In this document: in pieces, positions 32,819 through 43,679 of the stretch
Layout: every line of letters starts with the position of its first letter
Position numbering within the stretch: the stretch's first letter is position 1
Origin: Streptomyces montanisoli
Lineage (GTDB): Bacteria > Actinomycetota > Actinomycetes > Streptomycetales > Streptomycetaceae
NCBI RefSeq assembly: GCF_017813245.1
Contig: NZ_JAGIQL010000036.1
Location: 1 to 51,009, forward strand
Length of the DNA stretch: 51,009 nt
Reading direction: 5' to 3'
Notes under the pieces: model-generated
The model's input: the letters and a program-made list of their open reading frames with translations, nothing else
The model's database searches: none
What the model was told of the DNA's origin: nothing
Made by a program: the position numbers and the translations under genes

Positions 32819-33601
32819 TCAGAGCGTCGGCAGCCAGCTGACGTGCCCGGCGAGCAGCGCGTACCCGACGAAAGCGCCCACGTCCATCAGCGAGTGGGCG
32901 ACCACCAGCGGCCCCACCCGCCCCCACCTGCGGTAGAGGAGCACGAACACGACGCCCATCGCCATGTTGCCGACGAACCCGCCGAGCCCCTGGTAGAGGT
33001 GGTACGAGCCGCGCAGCACGGCGCTCCCCGCGAGCGCGGCCAGCGGCGACCAGCCCATCCTGTCCAGCCGCCGCAGCAGGTAGCCCACCACGACGACCTC
33101 TTCGAGGACCGCGTTCTGCACGGCGGAGACCACGAGCACCGGGTACTTCCACCACACGCCGGGCAGCGACTCGGGCACCACCGTCAGGTTGGCGCCCGAG
33201 CCCTGCGCGAACAGGTAGAAGACGATGCCGACGCCGCCGACGCACGCGGCGATCGCCGCGCCCCAGCCGAGGTCGAACCAGGGCCTGCGCCGGTCGAAGC
33301 CGATCGCGCGCAGGCTGCTGCCCTCCCTCATCAGCAGGTACGCGACGAGCGCGACGGGCACGAGGGCCGTCGCGATGCCGAACAGCTGCCATGTGAGGTC
33401 GAGCCACGGCCGTCCTGGCGCCGCCGAGGCGTTGAGGTGCGCGGCCTGCTGATTCAGCGAGCCGCCCTTGGTGACGGAGCCGACGAAGCTGATGAGGGCG
33501 GAGACCCCGCTCGCGCCGAGGGAGAGCGCGAGGACGATCACGGTCTCGGTGCGCAGCACCTTGTGCGTGAGCGTCGTCTCGCCGGTGCTGGGATCGGTCA
33601 C
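32819..33601 (-). CDS. CPBP family intramembrane metalloprotease-like protein
   Basis: A 260-residue membrane protein with about eight hydrophobic segments. CPBP (Rce1/type II CAAX prenyl endopeptidase) features: NAVLEEVVVVGYLLRRL, where the EExxxR motif is partly altered (EE kept, the usual Arg position is not), RGSYHLYQG with the conserved His, and VVAHSLMD with the last metal-ligand His. Catalysis is therefore possible but not certain. The GTG at 33601 has GGAGG eight bases upstream; GTG 33607 and 33679 are alternatives. It converges on the PhzF gene with only 34 bases between. Many CPBP proteins handle bacteriocin or signal-peptide maturation; the role here is unknown. Confidence 0.87.
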   Translation of the reverse strand: MTDPSTGETTLTHKVLRTETVIVLALSLGASGVSALISFVGSVTKGGSLNQQAAHLNASAAPGRPWLDLTWQLFGIATALVPVALVAYLLMREGSSLRAIGFDRRRPWFDLGWGAAIAACVGGVGIVFYLFAQGSGANLTVVPESLPGVWWKYPVLVVSAVQNAVLEEVVVVGYLLRRLDRMGWSPLAALAGSAVLRGSYHLYQGLGGFVGNMAMGVVFVLLYRRWGRVGPLVVAHSLMDVGAFVGYALLAGHVSWLPTL

Positions 33602-33733
33602 GGACACTGCCTCCACCTGCACACCGGCCTCCGGGGTCACGCGTTCGCGTCGCACGCCGGCGCGGGTGCCGACGTGCACAAGTTACGCCCGGCGGCTGTG
33701 CGCCCACCGCCGCGACCCGGCGGCAGCCGTGGG

Positions 33734-35266
33734 CTACCCGGTGGGCAGCCGCCCCGTCTCCGCCGGCCCCGGGAAGCCGACGGGCCAGGTGTGCACGGGG
33801 CTGCCGTGGTGCATCAGCTCGCAGTACCTGCGGGTGGTCGCCGCGAAGGCCGCGTCGCGCTCGAGGCCCGCGTCGAGCGCCCGGTGGAACGTCCCGACCT
33901 GCCACGCCGCGCCGTTCATGGACCGGTTGCACCGCTCCTCGATCACGCCGAGGTAGAGGTCGCGGTCGGCGGGCTCGATGTTCCAGGCGTCGAGTCCGGC
34001 CGCGGCGAGCGGCAGCAGTTCGTCGCGTACGAGGTCGACGGCGGGGCGTGTGGCGAGCCCGGCCGACCTGGCGCGGCGCGGCCAGCGCAGCTCGGCGCCG
34101 ATGCCGTGCCGGCAGGCGTCGTCGAAGTTCTCCGCCGCGGCCGAGAACGGCATGCGCCGCCACACCGGGCGCGCTTCCTCCGCGAGCGCGCGCACGAGCC
34201 CGTAGTAGAAGGCGGCGTTGGCGATCACGTCGGTGACGGTCGGGCCCGCGGGCAGCACGCGGTTCTCCACGCGCAGGTGCGGCACGCCCTCGGAGACCTC
34301 GTAGACGGGACGGTTCCAGCGGTAGATCGTGCCGTTGTGCAGCGCCAGTTCCTGGAGGGCGGGCACTCCCCCGTCGTCGAGCACCTTCTGCGGGTCCTCG
34401 TCGGACATGATCGGCAGCAGCGGCAGGAAGTACCGCAGGTTCTCCGCGAACAGGTCGTACGGCGAGTCGATCCAGCGCTCGCCGAACCAGGTCCTCGGGC
34501 GCACGCCCTGGACCTGGAGCTCGGGCGGGCGCACGTCGGTGGCCTGGGTGAACAGGGGAGGACGCGACTCGTGCCACAGCTCCTTGCCGAACAGGAACGG
34601 CGCGTTGGCGCCGAGCGCGATCTGCACCGCCGCCACGGCCTGCGCCGCGTTCCACACGTCCGCGAACCGCTCCTGCGTCACCTGCAGGTGCAGTTGCACG
34701 GACGTGCACGCCGCCTCGGGCGTGATCGAGGGGGACGTGGCGACCAGCCGCTCCTCGCCCTCGATGTCGAGGAGGAAGTCCTCACCGCGCGCGGCCCGCA
34801 TCTGGTCGTTGAGGAGGGTGTAGCGGTCGACCGCCGACAGGCTCCCCGAGCCGACGTCGTGATGGCCGAGGGTCGGCAGGATGCCGATCATCACGATTCC
34901 CGCGTCGACCTCCTCGGCCTTGCGGTGGGCATATCCGAGCCCGGCGCGCAGCTCCTCGGCGAGCTGGTCGAGAACGCGGCCGTGCAGCCGGTGCGGTGCG
35001 ATGTTCACTTCGAGGTTGAACATGCCGAGCTCGGTCTGGAAATCGCGGCTCGCGATACGGCTGAGCACCTCGTGGTTCATCATCCGCGGCAGACCGTCGG
35101 AGCCCGCGAGATTGAGTTCGATCTCCAGGCCGATCAGATTCCTCGGCTTGTCGAAACGCTTCTCGGCGAGCAGCCTGCCGAGCACCGAGAGGCACTGACG
35201 CAGCCTCTTGCGGTACTGCTCGCGGCCTGCCAGGTCAAAGCCGGCCGCCTCGACCTTCTCACCCAT
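33734..35266 (-). CDS. Glutamate-cysteine ligase family (GCS2-like) protein
   Basis: A 510-residue cytosolic ATP-dependent carboxylate-amine ligase. It shows GLEIELNLAGSDG near residues 45-57, the acidic/Mg loop FQTELGMFNLEVNIAPHRL near 75, TSVQLHLQV near 190, and FLFGKELWHESRPP near 224. This architecture is shared by actinobacterial gamma-glutamylcysteine ligases, including EgtA-type and uncharacterised GCS2 paralogues. ATG at 35266 with GAGGAGGG upstream fits a strong start. It stands alone, with a 650-bp gap upstream, so its link to ergothioneine or another thiol is not shown. Confidence 0.88.
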   Translation of the reverse strand: MGEKVEAAGFDLAGREQYRKRLRQCLSVLGRLLAEKRFDKPRNLIGLEIELNLAGSDGLPRMMNHEVLSRIASRDFQTELGMFNLEVNIAPHRLHGRVLDQLAEELRAGLGYAHRKAEEVDAGIVMIGILPTLGHHDVGSGSLSAVDRYTLLNDQMRAARGEDFLLDIEGEERLVATSPSITPEAACTSVQLHLQVTQERFADVWNAAQAVAAVQIALGANAPFLFGKELWHESRPPLFTQATDVRPPELQVQGVRPRTWFGERWIDSPYDLFAENLRYFLPLLPIMSDEDPQKVLDDGGVPALQELALHNGTIYRWNRPVYEVSEGVPHLRVENRVLPAGPTVTDVIANAAFYYGLVRALAEEARPVWRRMPFSAAAENFDDACRHGIGAELRWPRRARSAGLATRPAVDLVRDELLPLAAAGLDAWNIEPADRDLYLGVIEERCNRSMNGAAWQVGTFHRALDAGLERDAAFAATTRRYCELMHHGSPVHTWPVGFPGPAETGRLPTG

Positions 35267-35920
35267 CGACGTGCCCTCCTCGGCGTGCATCGCCCGCGAC
35301 CGGCGCGCGCGTCTCGCTCGATAATGCCCACCCGCGTCGATCCCTAACGCCCGCCGCGCGCTGCTCGCGGCCGCTAGACTGACCGCGGGTACGGCCGCAT
35401 GGCACATTCGCGGCACACGTGCGTCGCGTGCATGCGCGGGGCACGTTCCCGGAGAGCGCTCCGGAGATCGCACCCTTACGGCATACGGTTGGGGCCGTTA
35501 GCATAAACATGCAGGCGGTCCCACGGCGGGAAACGGGTGCCAGGAAAACGCATGTGCCTCCGGCATAACGGCCTGGCATGAGAGTGCCGGTACGACCGCA
35601 ATAGGGCGCAAAAAGACGGGGACGCGTTTCGGCCGTCCGCGGGAGCGGGGTCGCCGCAGGCCAGCGGCGAGGCGTTCATATTACGTCCAGCCAAAGGCCT
35701 CGGAAATCCGGCCGAATAGCGGCTTGCGCGTAATACGGGCGACGGCTAGAAGAAACATTGTGTGAACACGCGTCGTATAAACTTCGCGGACGAGGTGGAA
35801 AGCGGGCGCAAGGCGCCAGAACCCGGATCACCCTCCGAGCCCGCATGCCGACAGAGCCGTCCCGCACCTCCGTACGCGACCCGCGCTGCACCCTGTCTCC
35901 TGAGCGAGAGGCAACCCACT
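35267..35920. other. Long intergenic region
   Basis: No gene is supported here. The stretch has AT-richer patches (35480-35530, 35690-35790), as expected for promoters of the divergent flanking genes, and small frames on both strands are Arg/Pro shadows. A plus-strand frame from 35762 is open into the next gene, but its first 53 codons lack protein character. I see no tRNA, terminator or large repeat. Confidence 0.5.
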
Positions 35921-36523
35921 ATGCCGCTGCACGTTCCTCCTGTACCCGCACCCGCCCTGCGCAGCGTTCTCACCGCCCTCGGCTCCCCCACCGCCGTACG
36001 AGAGGCCCCCACCCCCGCGCTGCGTTCCGCGGCCGGGCCGCTGAGCCCTGAGCTTTCCCTGCCCCTGCACGTGCTGGACGCGCCGGCCGGACTCGCCGGC
36101 GCGCAGAGCGCGCCGGGCACCCGCCTGACGGGCTGGCGGTTCGTCATCCACGCGGGCGACCGCCCGGTGGCCGCCGCCGACACCGTGCTCACGGCCGACG
36201 GCTGGGCGTTCTCCCGGTTCTTCGAGGGCCCCTACGTCACGGCGACGGAGCGCGCCCTGCGCCAGGCGGAAGCACTCCAGACGGCCTACCAGCCGCGCCT
36301 GCTGTCCATTCCCGGCCTGTACATGCTGACGCTGTGGCTGCACGCCGACGCGGCCGCCGACCCCGCCGCCGGCGGGGTGTCCCCCGACGACCTGATGGTG
36401 CCCCTGGCGCCCGCGCCTCCCGGATTCGCGGCGCACCGGCCGCATCACGCCACGGAACTGCTGCCCCTGATCGGCCTGCGGCTCGCTCCCGTACCACCGC
36501 CCCTGCTCGGCACGCCCGTCTGA
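35921..36523 (+). CDS. Conserved hypothetical protein
   Basis: A 200-residue protein starting MPLHVPPVPAPALRSVLTALGSP. The N-terminal third is Pro/Ala-rich; residues 55-160 are more ordered (GWRFVIHAGDRPVAAADTVLTADGWAFSRFFEGPYVTATERAL, LLSIPGLYMLTLWLHADA). No signal peptide or membrane helix is present. From memory it resembles a Streptomyces-restricted protein encoded near gcvP. The start at 35921 is preferred (AGAGG ten bases upstream, family-like beginning) over 35762. A strong terminator follows. Function unknown. Confidence 0.75.
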   Translation: MPLHVPPVPAPALRSVLTALGSPTAVREAPTPALRSAAGPLSPELSLPLHVLDAPAGLAGAQSAPGTRLTGWRFVIHAGDRPVAAADTVLTADGWAFSRFFEGPYVTATERALRQAEALQTAYQPRLLSIPGLYMLTLWLHADAAADPAAGGVSPDDLMVPLAPAPPGFAAHRPHHATELLPLIGLRLAPVPPPLLGTPV

Positions 36524-36545
36524 CGCGCGACACTGCGCGACCCGC

Positions 36546-36577
36546 CCGCCCCGCGGCCCCGCCGCGGGGCGGTTTCG
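36546..36577 (+). terminator. Rho-independent terminator
   Basis: A perfect 12-bp stem (CCGCCCCGCGGC / GCCGCGGGGCGG) with a CCC loop, followed by TTTCG, 23 bases after the stop of the hypothetical gene. The rest of 36578-36876 is the leader of the next small gene, including a good GGGGGA ribosome binding site before an ATG at 36802. Confidence 0.85.
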
Positions 36578-36876
36578 CGTGCCGCCAGGGCGGCCGCCGC
36601 GTCCAGGGCCACCTGCGCGCCCGGGTCACGGTTCGCCAACCATCGCGCCGGAGCGGTAAGTTGTGCTGCCCGTCCCACCGGTGAGGGCGCGCTCGTCCGC
36701 GGCACGGTTCTGGTCCGTCGGCAACGTACTGCGCTGAAATACCCCCGGATCGCTCTCCGGAGGAGAACACTGGGTCCGGACAACGAAGGACGGGGGACGC
36801 CATGGATTCCACGCAGGGCGGGCGATCGCAGCAGCGGCGCCCGGCAGTCACCACAACGCAGCGAAAGAACCCGCAC

Positions 36877-37083
36877 ATGTGCCAGCACCAGCCAGCCTGT
36901 CCCACCTCCGACTCCGCCGATCGCGAGGCGGCCCGCCCGGTGGCGAGCCACCCCGAACAGGGCTGGAGCCTGCTGTGCAACGGCGTCGTGCTGTTCGAGG
37001 ACACCGGTGAACTGCTGCCGGACGGTCAGGTGATCGGCCCGCACAGGCCGGCGCGTACCGATCGGATCGTCACGGCAGCCTGA
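36877..37083 (+). CDS. DUF5999 family small protein
   Basis: A 68-residue Streptomyces-type small protein (MCQHQPACPTSDSADREAA, then HPEQGWSLLCNGVVLFEDTGELLPDGQ). The CxHxxxC start suggests metal binding, but this is untested. The family usually begins at MCQHQP, so ATG 36877 is given; its ribosome binding site is weak (GAAAGAA), while an in-frame ATG at 36802 has an excellent one and would add 25 residues. Which is used is undecided. It converges on gcvP with a shared terminator hairpin between. Confidence 0.8.
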   Translation: MCQHQPACPTSDSADREAARPVASHPEQGWSLLCNGVVLFEDTGELLPDGQVIGPHRPARTDRIVTAA

Positions 37084-37129
37084 CGCGGCGCCGATGACCG
37101 TCCGCGGACACGCGCGGGCGCACGCGAGG

Positions 37130-37168
37130 GGGCCCCGGCCCGGAGCGGCATGCTCCGTGCCGGGGCCC
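37130..37168. terminator. Bidirectional hairpin between DUF5999 gene and gcvP
   Basis: Outer stem GGGCCCCGGC (37130-37139) with GCCGGGGCCC (37159-37168) and an inner stem CGGAGC/GCTCCG. It lies between two convergent genes and can serve both. Confidence 0.75.
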
Positions 37169-37197
37169 TCGCTGTCATACGGCCGCCGCCGCGCCGC

Positions 37198-40083
<2,886 letters not shown>

Positions 40084-40117
40084 GTGCGGAGGCCTCCTGG
40101 TCGACGCGACCTGCGTG

Positions 40118-40141
40118 GGGTGCCACTCGGCAGTGGCACCC
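40118..40141 (-). promoter_or_regulatory. Hairpin between the glycine aptamers and gcvP
   Basis: A perfect 10-bp stem GGGTGCCACT-CGGC-AGTGGCACCC lies between the second aptamer and the gcvP ribosome binding site. It is not followed by a U-run, so it may act in the expression platform (translation or Rho-dependent control) rather than as an intrinsic terminator. Confidence 0.6.
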
Positions 40142-40146
40142 GGACG

Positions 40147-40352
40147 GGCTCCCCCTCTGTCATGGACCTGAGAGCTTCACCGGCCCGCGACGTGAGCGGT
40201 CCGGTTTTCACCGTCGGTGAGGGCGGATGCCGTCGCGTCCGTCCTGCTTTCCAGAGTGACCTCGTCCGTGCGGTACGGGTGCCTGAGAGATTCCGGGGAG
40301 GATTTGCTCCTTCGGCGCCTCCGGCGGGCTGCCGGGGGACTCTCCCGCGCGG
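40147..40352 (-). ncRNA. Tandem glycine riboswitch (gcvT motif)
   Basis: In the gcvP leader, minus strand, two aptamers stand in series. The first contains GGGAGAGTCCCC, GCGCCGAAGGAGCAAA and ATCTCTCAGGCACCCGTACCG followed by ACGGAC. The second contains GTCACTCTGGAAAGC, CACCGACGGTGAAAACC and GCTCTCAGGTCCATGACAGAGG. These are the conserved cores of glycine aptamers. Glycine binding usually turns on gcv genes, so glycine would induce its own catabolism. Confidence 0.93.
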
Positions 40353-40514
40353 GGTCAGTGGCCGCCTGCCAGCCTACCAGCGGCGCTCCGGAAGGGGATT
40401 TCCGGCCGAAGGCGGCGGTCCACGGTGCGAGACGCCGAGTGGACGCACCCGCGGAAGTGCCGTTTCGTAGTATTCAGGAGCAGTTGCGAGCGGTTGCGAC
40501 CTGTTGGAGGGACC

Positions 40515-40913
40515 GTGGAGACAGACATCGATCCGCGCAGCCTGATCGGCCGCAAGGCGCTCGACCGCGAGGGACACAGGATCGGCACGGTCGACGAGGT
40601 GTACCTGGACGACGCGACCGGCGTGCCGGAGTGGGCCGCCGTCCGCACGGGGCTGTTCAGCAGGGACGCGTTCGTCCCGCTGGCGCCGAGCGCCCTGGTC
40701 GGCGACACGCTGCGGATCCCCTTCGAACGCGCGCTGATCAAGCAGGCGCCCGACTTCGGGGTGGGCCGCCACCTCTCGCCCGAGCAGGAACTCCAGCTCT
40801 ACCACCACTACGGACTGACGCTGCCCGCCGCCGGGCCGCCCGAGCCGCCCGCGTCCATGACGGACAAGGACGCGGAGCGCGACTTCGGCAAGGTGGCGGG
40901 CAAGGACGACTGA
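40515..40913 (+). CDS. PRC-barrel domain protein
   Basis: A 132-residue cytosolic protein with a PRC-barrel at about residues 3-80 (DPRSLIGRKALDREGHRIGTVDEVYLDDATGVPEWAAVRTGLF) and a charged tail ending in KDAERDFGKVAGKDD. PRC-barrels mediate protein or RNA contacts; the role in Streptomyces is unknown. The GTG start at 40515 has GGAGG five bases upstream. It is divergent from gcvP (sharing the leader region) and converges on dinB. Confidence 0.9.
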   Translation: METDIDPRSLIGRKALDREGHRIGTVDEVYLDDATGVPEWAAVRTGLFSRDAFVPLAPSALVGDTLRIPFERALIKQAPDFGVGRHLSPEQELQLYHHYGLTLPAAGPPEPPASMTDKDAERDFGKVAGKDD

Positions 40914-40956
40914 GGGCGGCGCGGAGCCCCGCGGGTACCGCGGTGCGTGCGCCGGG

Positions 40957-42321
40957 CTACCCGGCGCCCGGTATCAGCGGCAACGGGTCCGACGGCTCCA
41001 GGTCGGGGTCGTCCAGCCAGAACGTCCGCACACGCCCCACCGCGGAGCCCGGCTGCTCGAAGCGCACCGTCACCCGCCGCGCCCCGCTGCCCTGCACCCA
41101 GCCGGGGCCGAAGGACGCGTGCCGCACGTCGTGGCCGGCCGGGTAGCGGCGCGGCGCCGCCTCGGCCATGTCCGGGGGTGGCGCGGCCGGCGGCGGCTCC
41201 GGGGCCGCCGAGGGCTCGTCCTGGACGACCGCTTCCGTCACCGCGCCCGTGCCCGACTGGGCGAAGAGGTCCTCCTGCGTGTAGTCGGCGAGGCCCGTCA
41301 CGCCGACGCCCAGCAGCCGCACGCCGCCCGTCGTGTCCACCGCGTCGAGCAGCCGCCCCGCTGCCTCCCGCACCACCGCTCCGTCGTCCGTGGGCCCGCG
41401 CAGCGTCTCCGAGCGCGTGAGCGTCGAGAAGTCGTAGCGGCGCACCTTCAGCACGACCGTCCGCCCCGAGCGTCCGGCCCCGCGCAGCCGCTCCACGCAA
41501 CGCTCCACGAGCCGGTCCACCTCGGCGCGCACCCGCACCCTGTCGTGCAGGTCGACGTCGAAGGTGTCCTCCACGGACACCGACTTCGCGTCCCGGTCGG
41601 AGACGACGGGCCGGTCGTCGAGCCCGAGCGCCATCCGGTACAGCGACAGTCCGTGCGCCCTGCCGACGAGCCGCACCAGCTCGTCCTCCCCGGCCTCGGC
41701 GAGATGGGCGACGGTCGTCATCCCGGCACGCCTCAGGTGGTCCCCCGTCGCGGGCCCCACGCCCGGCAGGGCCCGCACGGACATGGGCCCGAGCAGCTCG
41801 CGCTCGGTGCCGGGCTCGATCAGCAGCAGGCCGTCCGGCTTGGCGCCCTCGGAGCCGATCTTCGCGAGCATCTTGGAACCGGCGAGCCCCACCGACCCGC
41901 TCAGCCCCGTCACCGCCCTGATGTCCGCGCGCAGCCCCTCCCCCGTGGCCCGCGCCGCGGCCGCGTCGAAGGCCGTGCCGCCGGCCTCGAGGTCGACGAA
42001 CGCCTCGTCCAGGCTGAGGGGTTCCACCAGCGGTGACAGCCGCCCCAGCAGCTCCATCACCTGGCCGCTTATCGCGCGGTAGAACAGGAACCGCGGCACG
42101 AGGTACGCCGCGTGCGGGGCGAGCCGCCTGGCCTGCGCCATCGGCATCGCCGAGTGGACACCGAACCTGCGCGCCTCGTACGAGGCCGTCGCGACGACCC
42201 CGCGGGGCCCGAGGCCGCCGACGACCACGGGCTTGCCCCGCAGGCTCGGCTTCGACGCCTGCTCCACCGAGGCATAGAACGCGTCCATGTCCAGGTGGAG
42301 GATGGTCGGCGCGCGTCTCAT
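40957..42321 (-). CDS. dinB: DNA polymerase IV (Y family)
   Basis: A 454-residue translesion polymerase. Catalytic motifs: LHLDMDAFYASVEQ near residues 8-21 (metal-binding Asp residues and steric-gate region), PRGVVATASYEARRFGV, and PLSLDEAFVDL near 100 (second metal site). The little-finger domain lies near 245-345. The last 80-100 residues go beyond E. coli DinB: a Pro-rich linker, then GHDVRHASFGPGWVQGSGARRVTVRFE, a small beta domain seen in actinobacterial homologues. No clear C-terminal beta-clamp motif is obvious. Same strand as and 53 bases after the MerR gene. Confidence 0.95.
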   Translation of the reverse strand: MRRAPTILHLDMDAFYASVEQASKPSLRGKPVVVGGLGPRGVVATASYEARRFGVHSAMPMAQARRLAPHAAYLVPRFLFYRAISGQVMELLGRLSPLVEPLSLDEAFVDLEAGGTAFDAAAARATGEGLRADIRAVTGLSGSVGLAGSKMLAKIGSEGAKPDGLLLIEPGTERELLGPMSVRALPGVGPATGDHLRRAGMTTVAHLAEAGEDELVRLVGRAHGLSLYRMALGLDDRPVVSDRDAKSVSVEDTFDVDLHDRVRVRAEVDRLVERCVERLRGAGRSGRTVVLKVRRYDFSTLTRSETLRGPTDDGAVVREAAGRLLDAVDTTGGVRLLGVGVTGLADYTQEDLFAQSGTGAVTEAVVQDEPSAAPEPPPAAPPPDMAEAAPRRYPAGHDVRHASFGPGWVQGSGARRVTVRFEQPGSAVGRVRTFWLDDPDLEPSDPLPLIPGAG

Positions 42322-42374
42322 GTCCTCGATGCTGCCGCAAGGGTCTGACAGTCGCGCCCCCGCTCAGGTGCGGC

Positions 42375-42941
42375 TCAGACCGCCCGGTCGCGGCGGCGCC
42401 GCGCGAGTTCGTCGGCGGGGTTGTTGCCGACGAGCGTCTCGCCGGTGTCGATCCGCTCCCCGTGGAGCTGGGAGAGCGCGCACTCGACGTCACGCCACAC
42501 CACGCCCACCGCGATGCCGAAGACGCCCTGGCCGCACTGGAGCAGCGAGACGACCTCGTCGGGAGACGTGCACTCGTGGACGGTCGCGCCGTCGCACATG
42601 AGGGTCATGCGGTCGAGGTCCTGGAAGCCGCGCTCCCGCAGGTGCTGGACCGCGGCCCGGATGTTCTGCAGGGCCACGCCCGTGTCGAGGAACCGCTTGA
42701 CGATCTTCAGCACGACGACGTCGCGGAAGCTGTAGAGCCGCTGCGTGCCGGACCCGTAAGCGGGCCTGACGCTCGGCTCCACGAGCCCGGTGCGCGCCCA
42801 GTAGTCCAATTGGCGGTACGTGATCCCCGCCGCCGCGCAGGCCGTCGGTCCCCGGTACCCGACACCCTCGTGGGTGGGGTCGACCGAACTGCCGTGAAGC
42901 CGGTACGGGCTGACCGCCGTACCGTCGCCGCTGCTTCTCAC
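42375..42941 (-). CDS. MerR family regulator (Rv1830/McdR-like)
   Basis: A 188-residue MerR-type regulator. The winged helix is at about residues 28-95 (AGITYRQLDYWARTGLVEPSVRPAYGSGTQRLYSFRDVVVLKIVKRFLDTG), then a helical linker (ALQNIRAAVQHLRERG) and a C-terminal domain (MTLMCDGATVHECTSPDEVVSLLQCGQGVFGIAVG). This matches the second MerR protein of the garA-ftsR-nuclease block, linked in mycobacteria to cell-division control. GTG 42941 with GGAGG five bases upstream is chosen over GTG 43019. A strong promoter with an inverted repeat across its -10 lies just upstream, consistent with autoregulation. Confidence 0.92.
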   Translation of the reverse strand: MRSSGDGTAVSPYRLHGSSVDPTHEGVGYRGPTACAAAGITYRQLDYWARTGLVEPSVRPAYGSGTQRLYSFRDVVVLKIVKRFLDTGVALQNIRAAVQHLRERGFQDLDRMTLMCDGATVHECTSPDEVVSLLQCGQGVFGIAVGVVWRDVECALSQLHGERIDTGETLVGNNPADELARRRRDRAV

Positions 42942-42960
42942 GCCGACCTCCGTCCTTGAC

Positions 42961-43000
42961 CTGCCTTCACGAAGGTAGGCAGTCACCCGGGGTGCGTCAA
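42961..43000 (-). promoter_or_regulatory. Promoter of the MerR gene with dyad over the -10
   Basis: Minus strand: -35 TTGACG (43000-42995), exactly 17 bp, -10 TACCTT (42977-42972). An inverted repeat CTGCCT…AGGCAG (42961-42982) covers the -10 and start point and is a likely MerR-family operator. Confidence 0.75.
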
Positions 43001-43032
43001 CGATCGCCGCACTCGCCACGCCGAGTGATAAT

Positions 43033-43045
43033 CACCCTGAGGGTG
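43033..43045. promoter_or_regulatory. Perfect palindrome upstream of the MerR promoter
   Basis: CACCCT-G-AGGGTG lies 33 bp upstream of the -35 box, between the MerR gene and the bifunctional nuclease gene. It may be a regulator site; nothing identifies the protein. Confidence 0.4.
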
Positions 43046-43152
43046 GTTTAGCGTGCCCCGAAACAGGGAAAAGGTCGTGGATTTGCCTGGGTGTGGACGG
43101 GCCGGGGCGGAGTCACCGCCGCCCCGGCGAAGTCACTGCCGACCCGGCGGCC

Positions 43153-43626
43153 TCACTGGCTGTTGGTCCCGAAGTCCTCCGGCGAGATCTGGTCGAGGAA
43201 CTCGCGGAACTTCTCCACCTCGTCCTCCTGCTCGTCGGGGATCGCGATACCGGCGTCGTCCAGCACGCCGTCGCTGCCGTAGATCGGCGTCCCCGTGCGC
43301 AGGGCCAGCGCTATGGCGTCGGACGGCCGCGCGCTCACCTCGACCCCGCTGGCGAAGACCAGCTCCGCGTAGAACACGCCCTCGCGGAGGTCCGTGATGC
43401 GCACTTCCGTGAGCTCCTGGCCCACCGCTTCGAGGACATCCTTGAACAGGTCGTGCGTCAGCGGTCTCGCCGGCGCCATGCCCTGCTGGGCGAAGGCAAT
43501 GGCGGTCGCCTCCCCAGGTCCGATCCAGATGGGGAGGTAGCGATCGCCTCCCACTTCGCGCAGGAGCACGATCGGCTGGTTGGAGGGCATTTCCACCCGG
43601 ACACCCACAACGTCGAGCTCGTTCAC
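43153..43626 (-). CDS. Bifunctional nuclease family protein
   Basis: A 157-residue protein of the DUF151/BFN family (MNELDVVGVRVEMPSNQPIVLLRE, LPIWIGPGEATAIA, ARPLTHDLFKDVLE, SARPSDAIALALRTGTPIY). Family members have reported DNase/RNase activity, though the cellular role in actinobacteria is unclear. It sits between two MerR genes exactly as Rv1829 does in M. tuberculosis. GTG at 43626 with AGGG upstream, 53 bases after the FtsR-like gene, so probably the same transcript. Confidence 0.94.
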   Translation of the reverse strand: MNELDVVGVRVEMPSNQPIVLLREVGGDRYLPIWIGPGEATAIAFAQQGMAPARPLTHDLFKDVLEAVGQELTEVRITDLREGVFYAELVFASGVEVSARPSDAIALALRTGTPIYGSDGVLDDAGIAIPDEQEDEVEKFREFLDQISPEDFGTNSQ

Positions 43627-43679
43627 ACAGCAACCCTAGGACGTGCCCGGCAGGTTTGGGTAGTCGGGCACCGGCCGGA

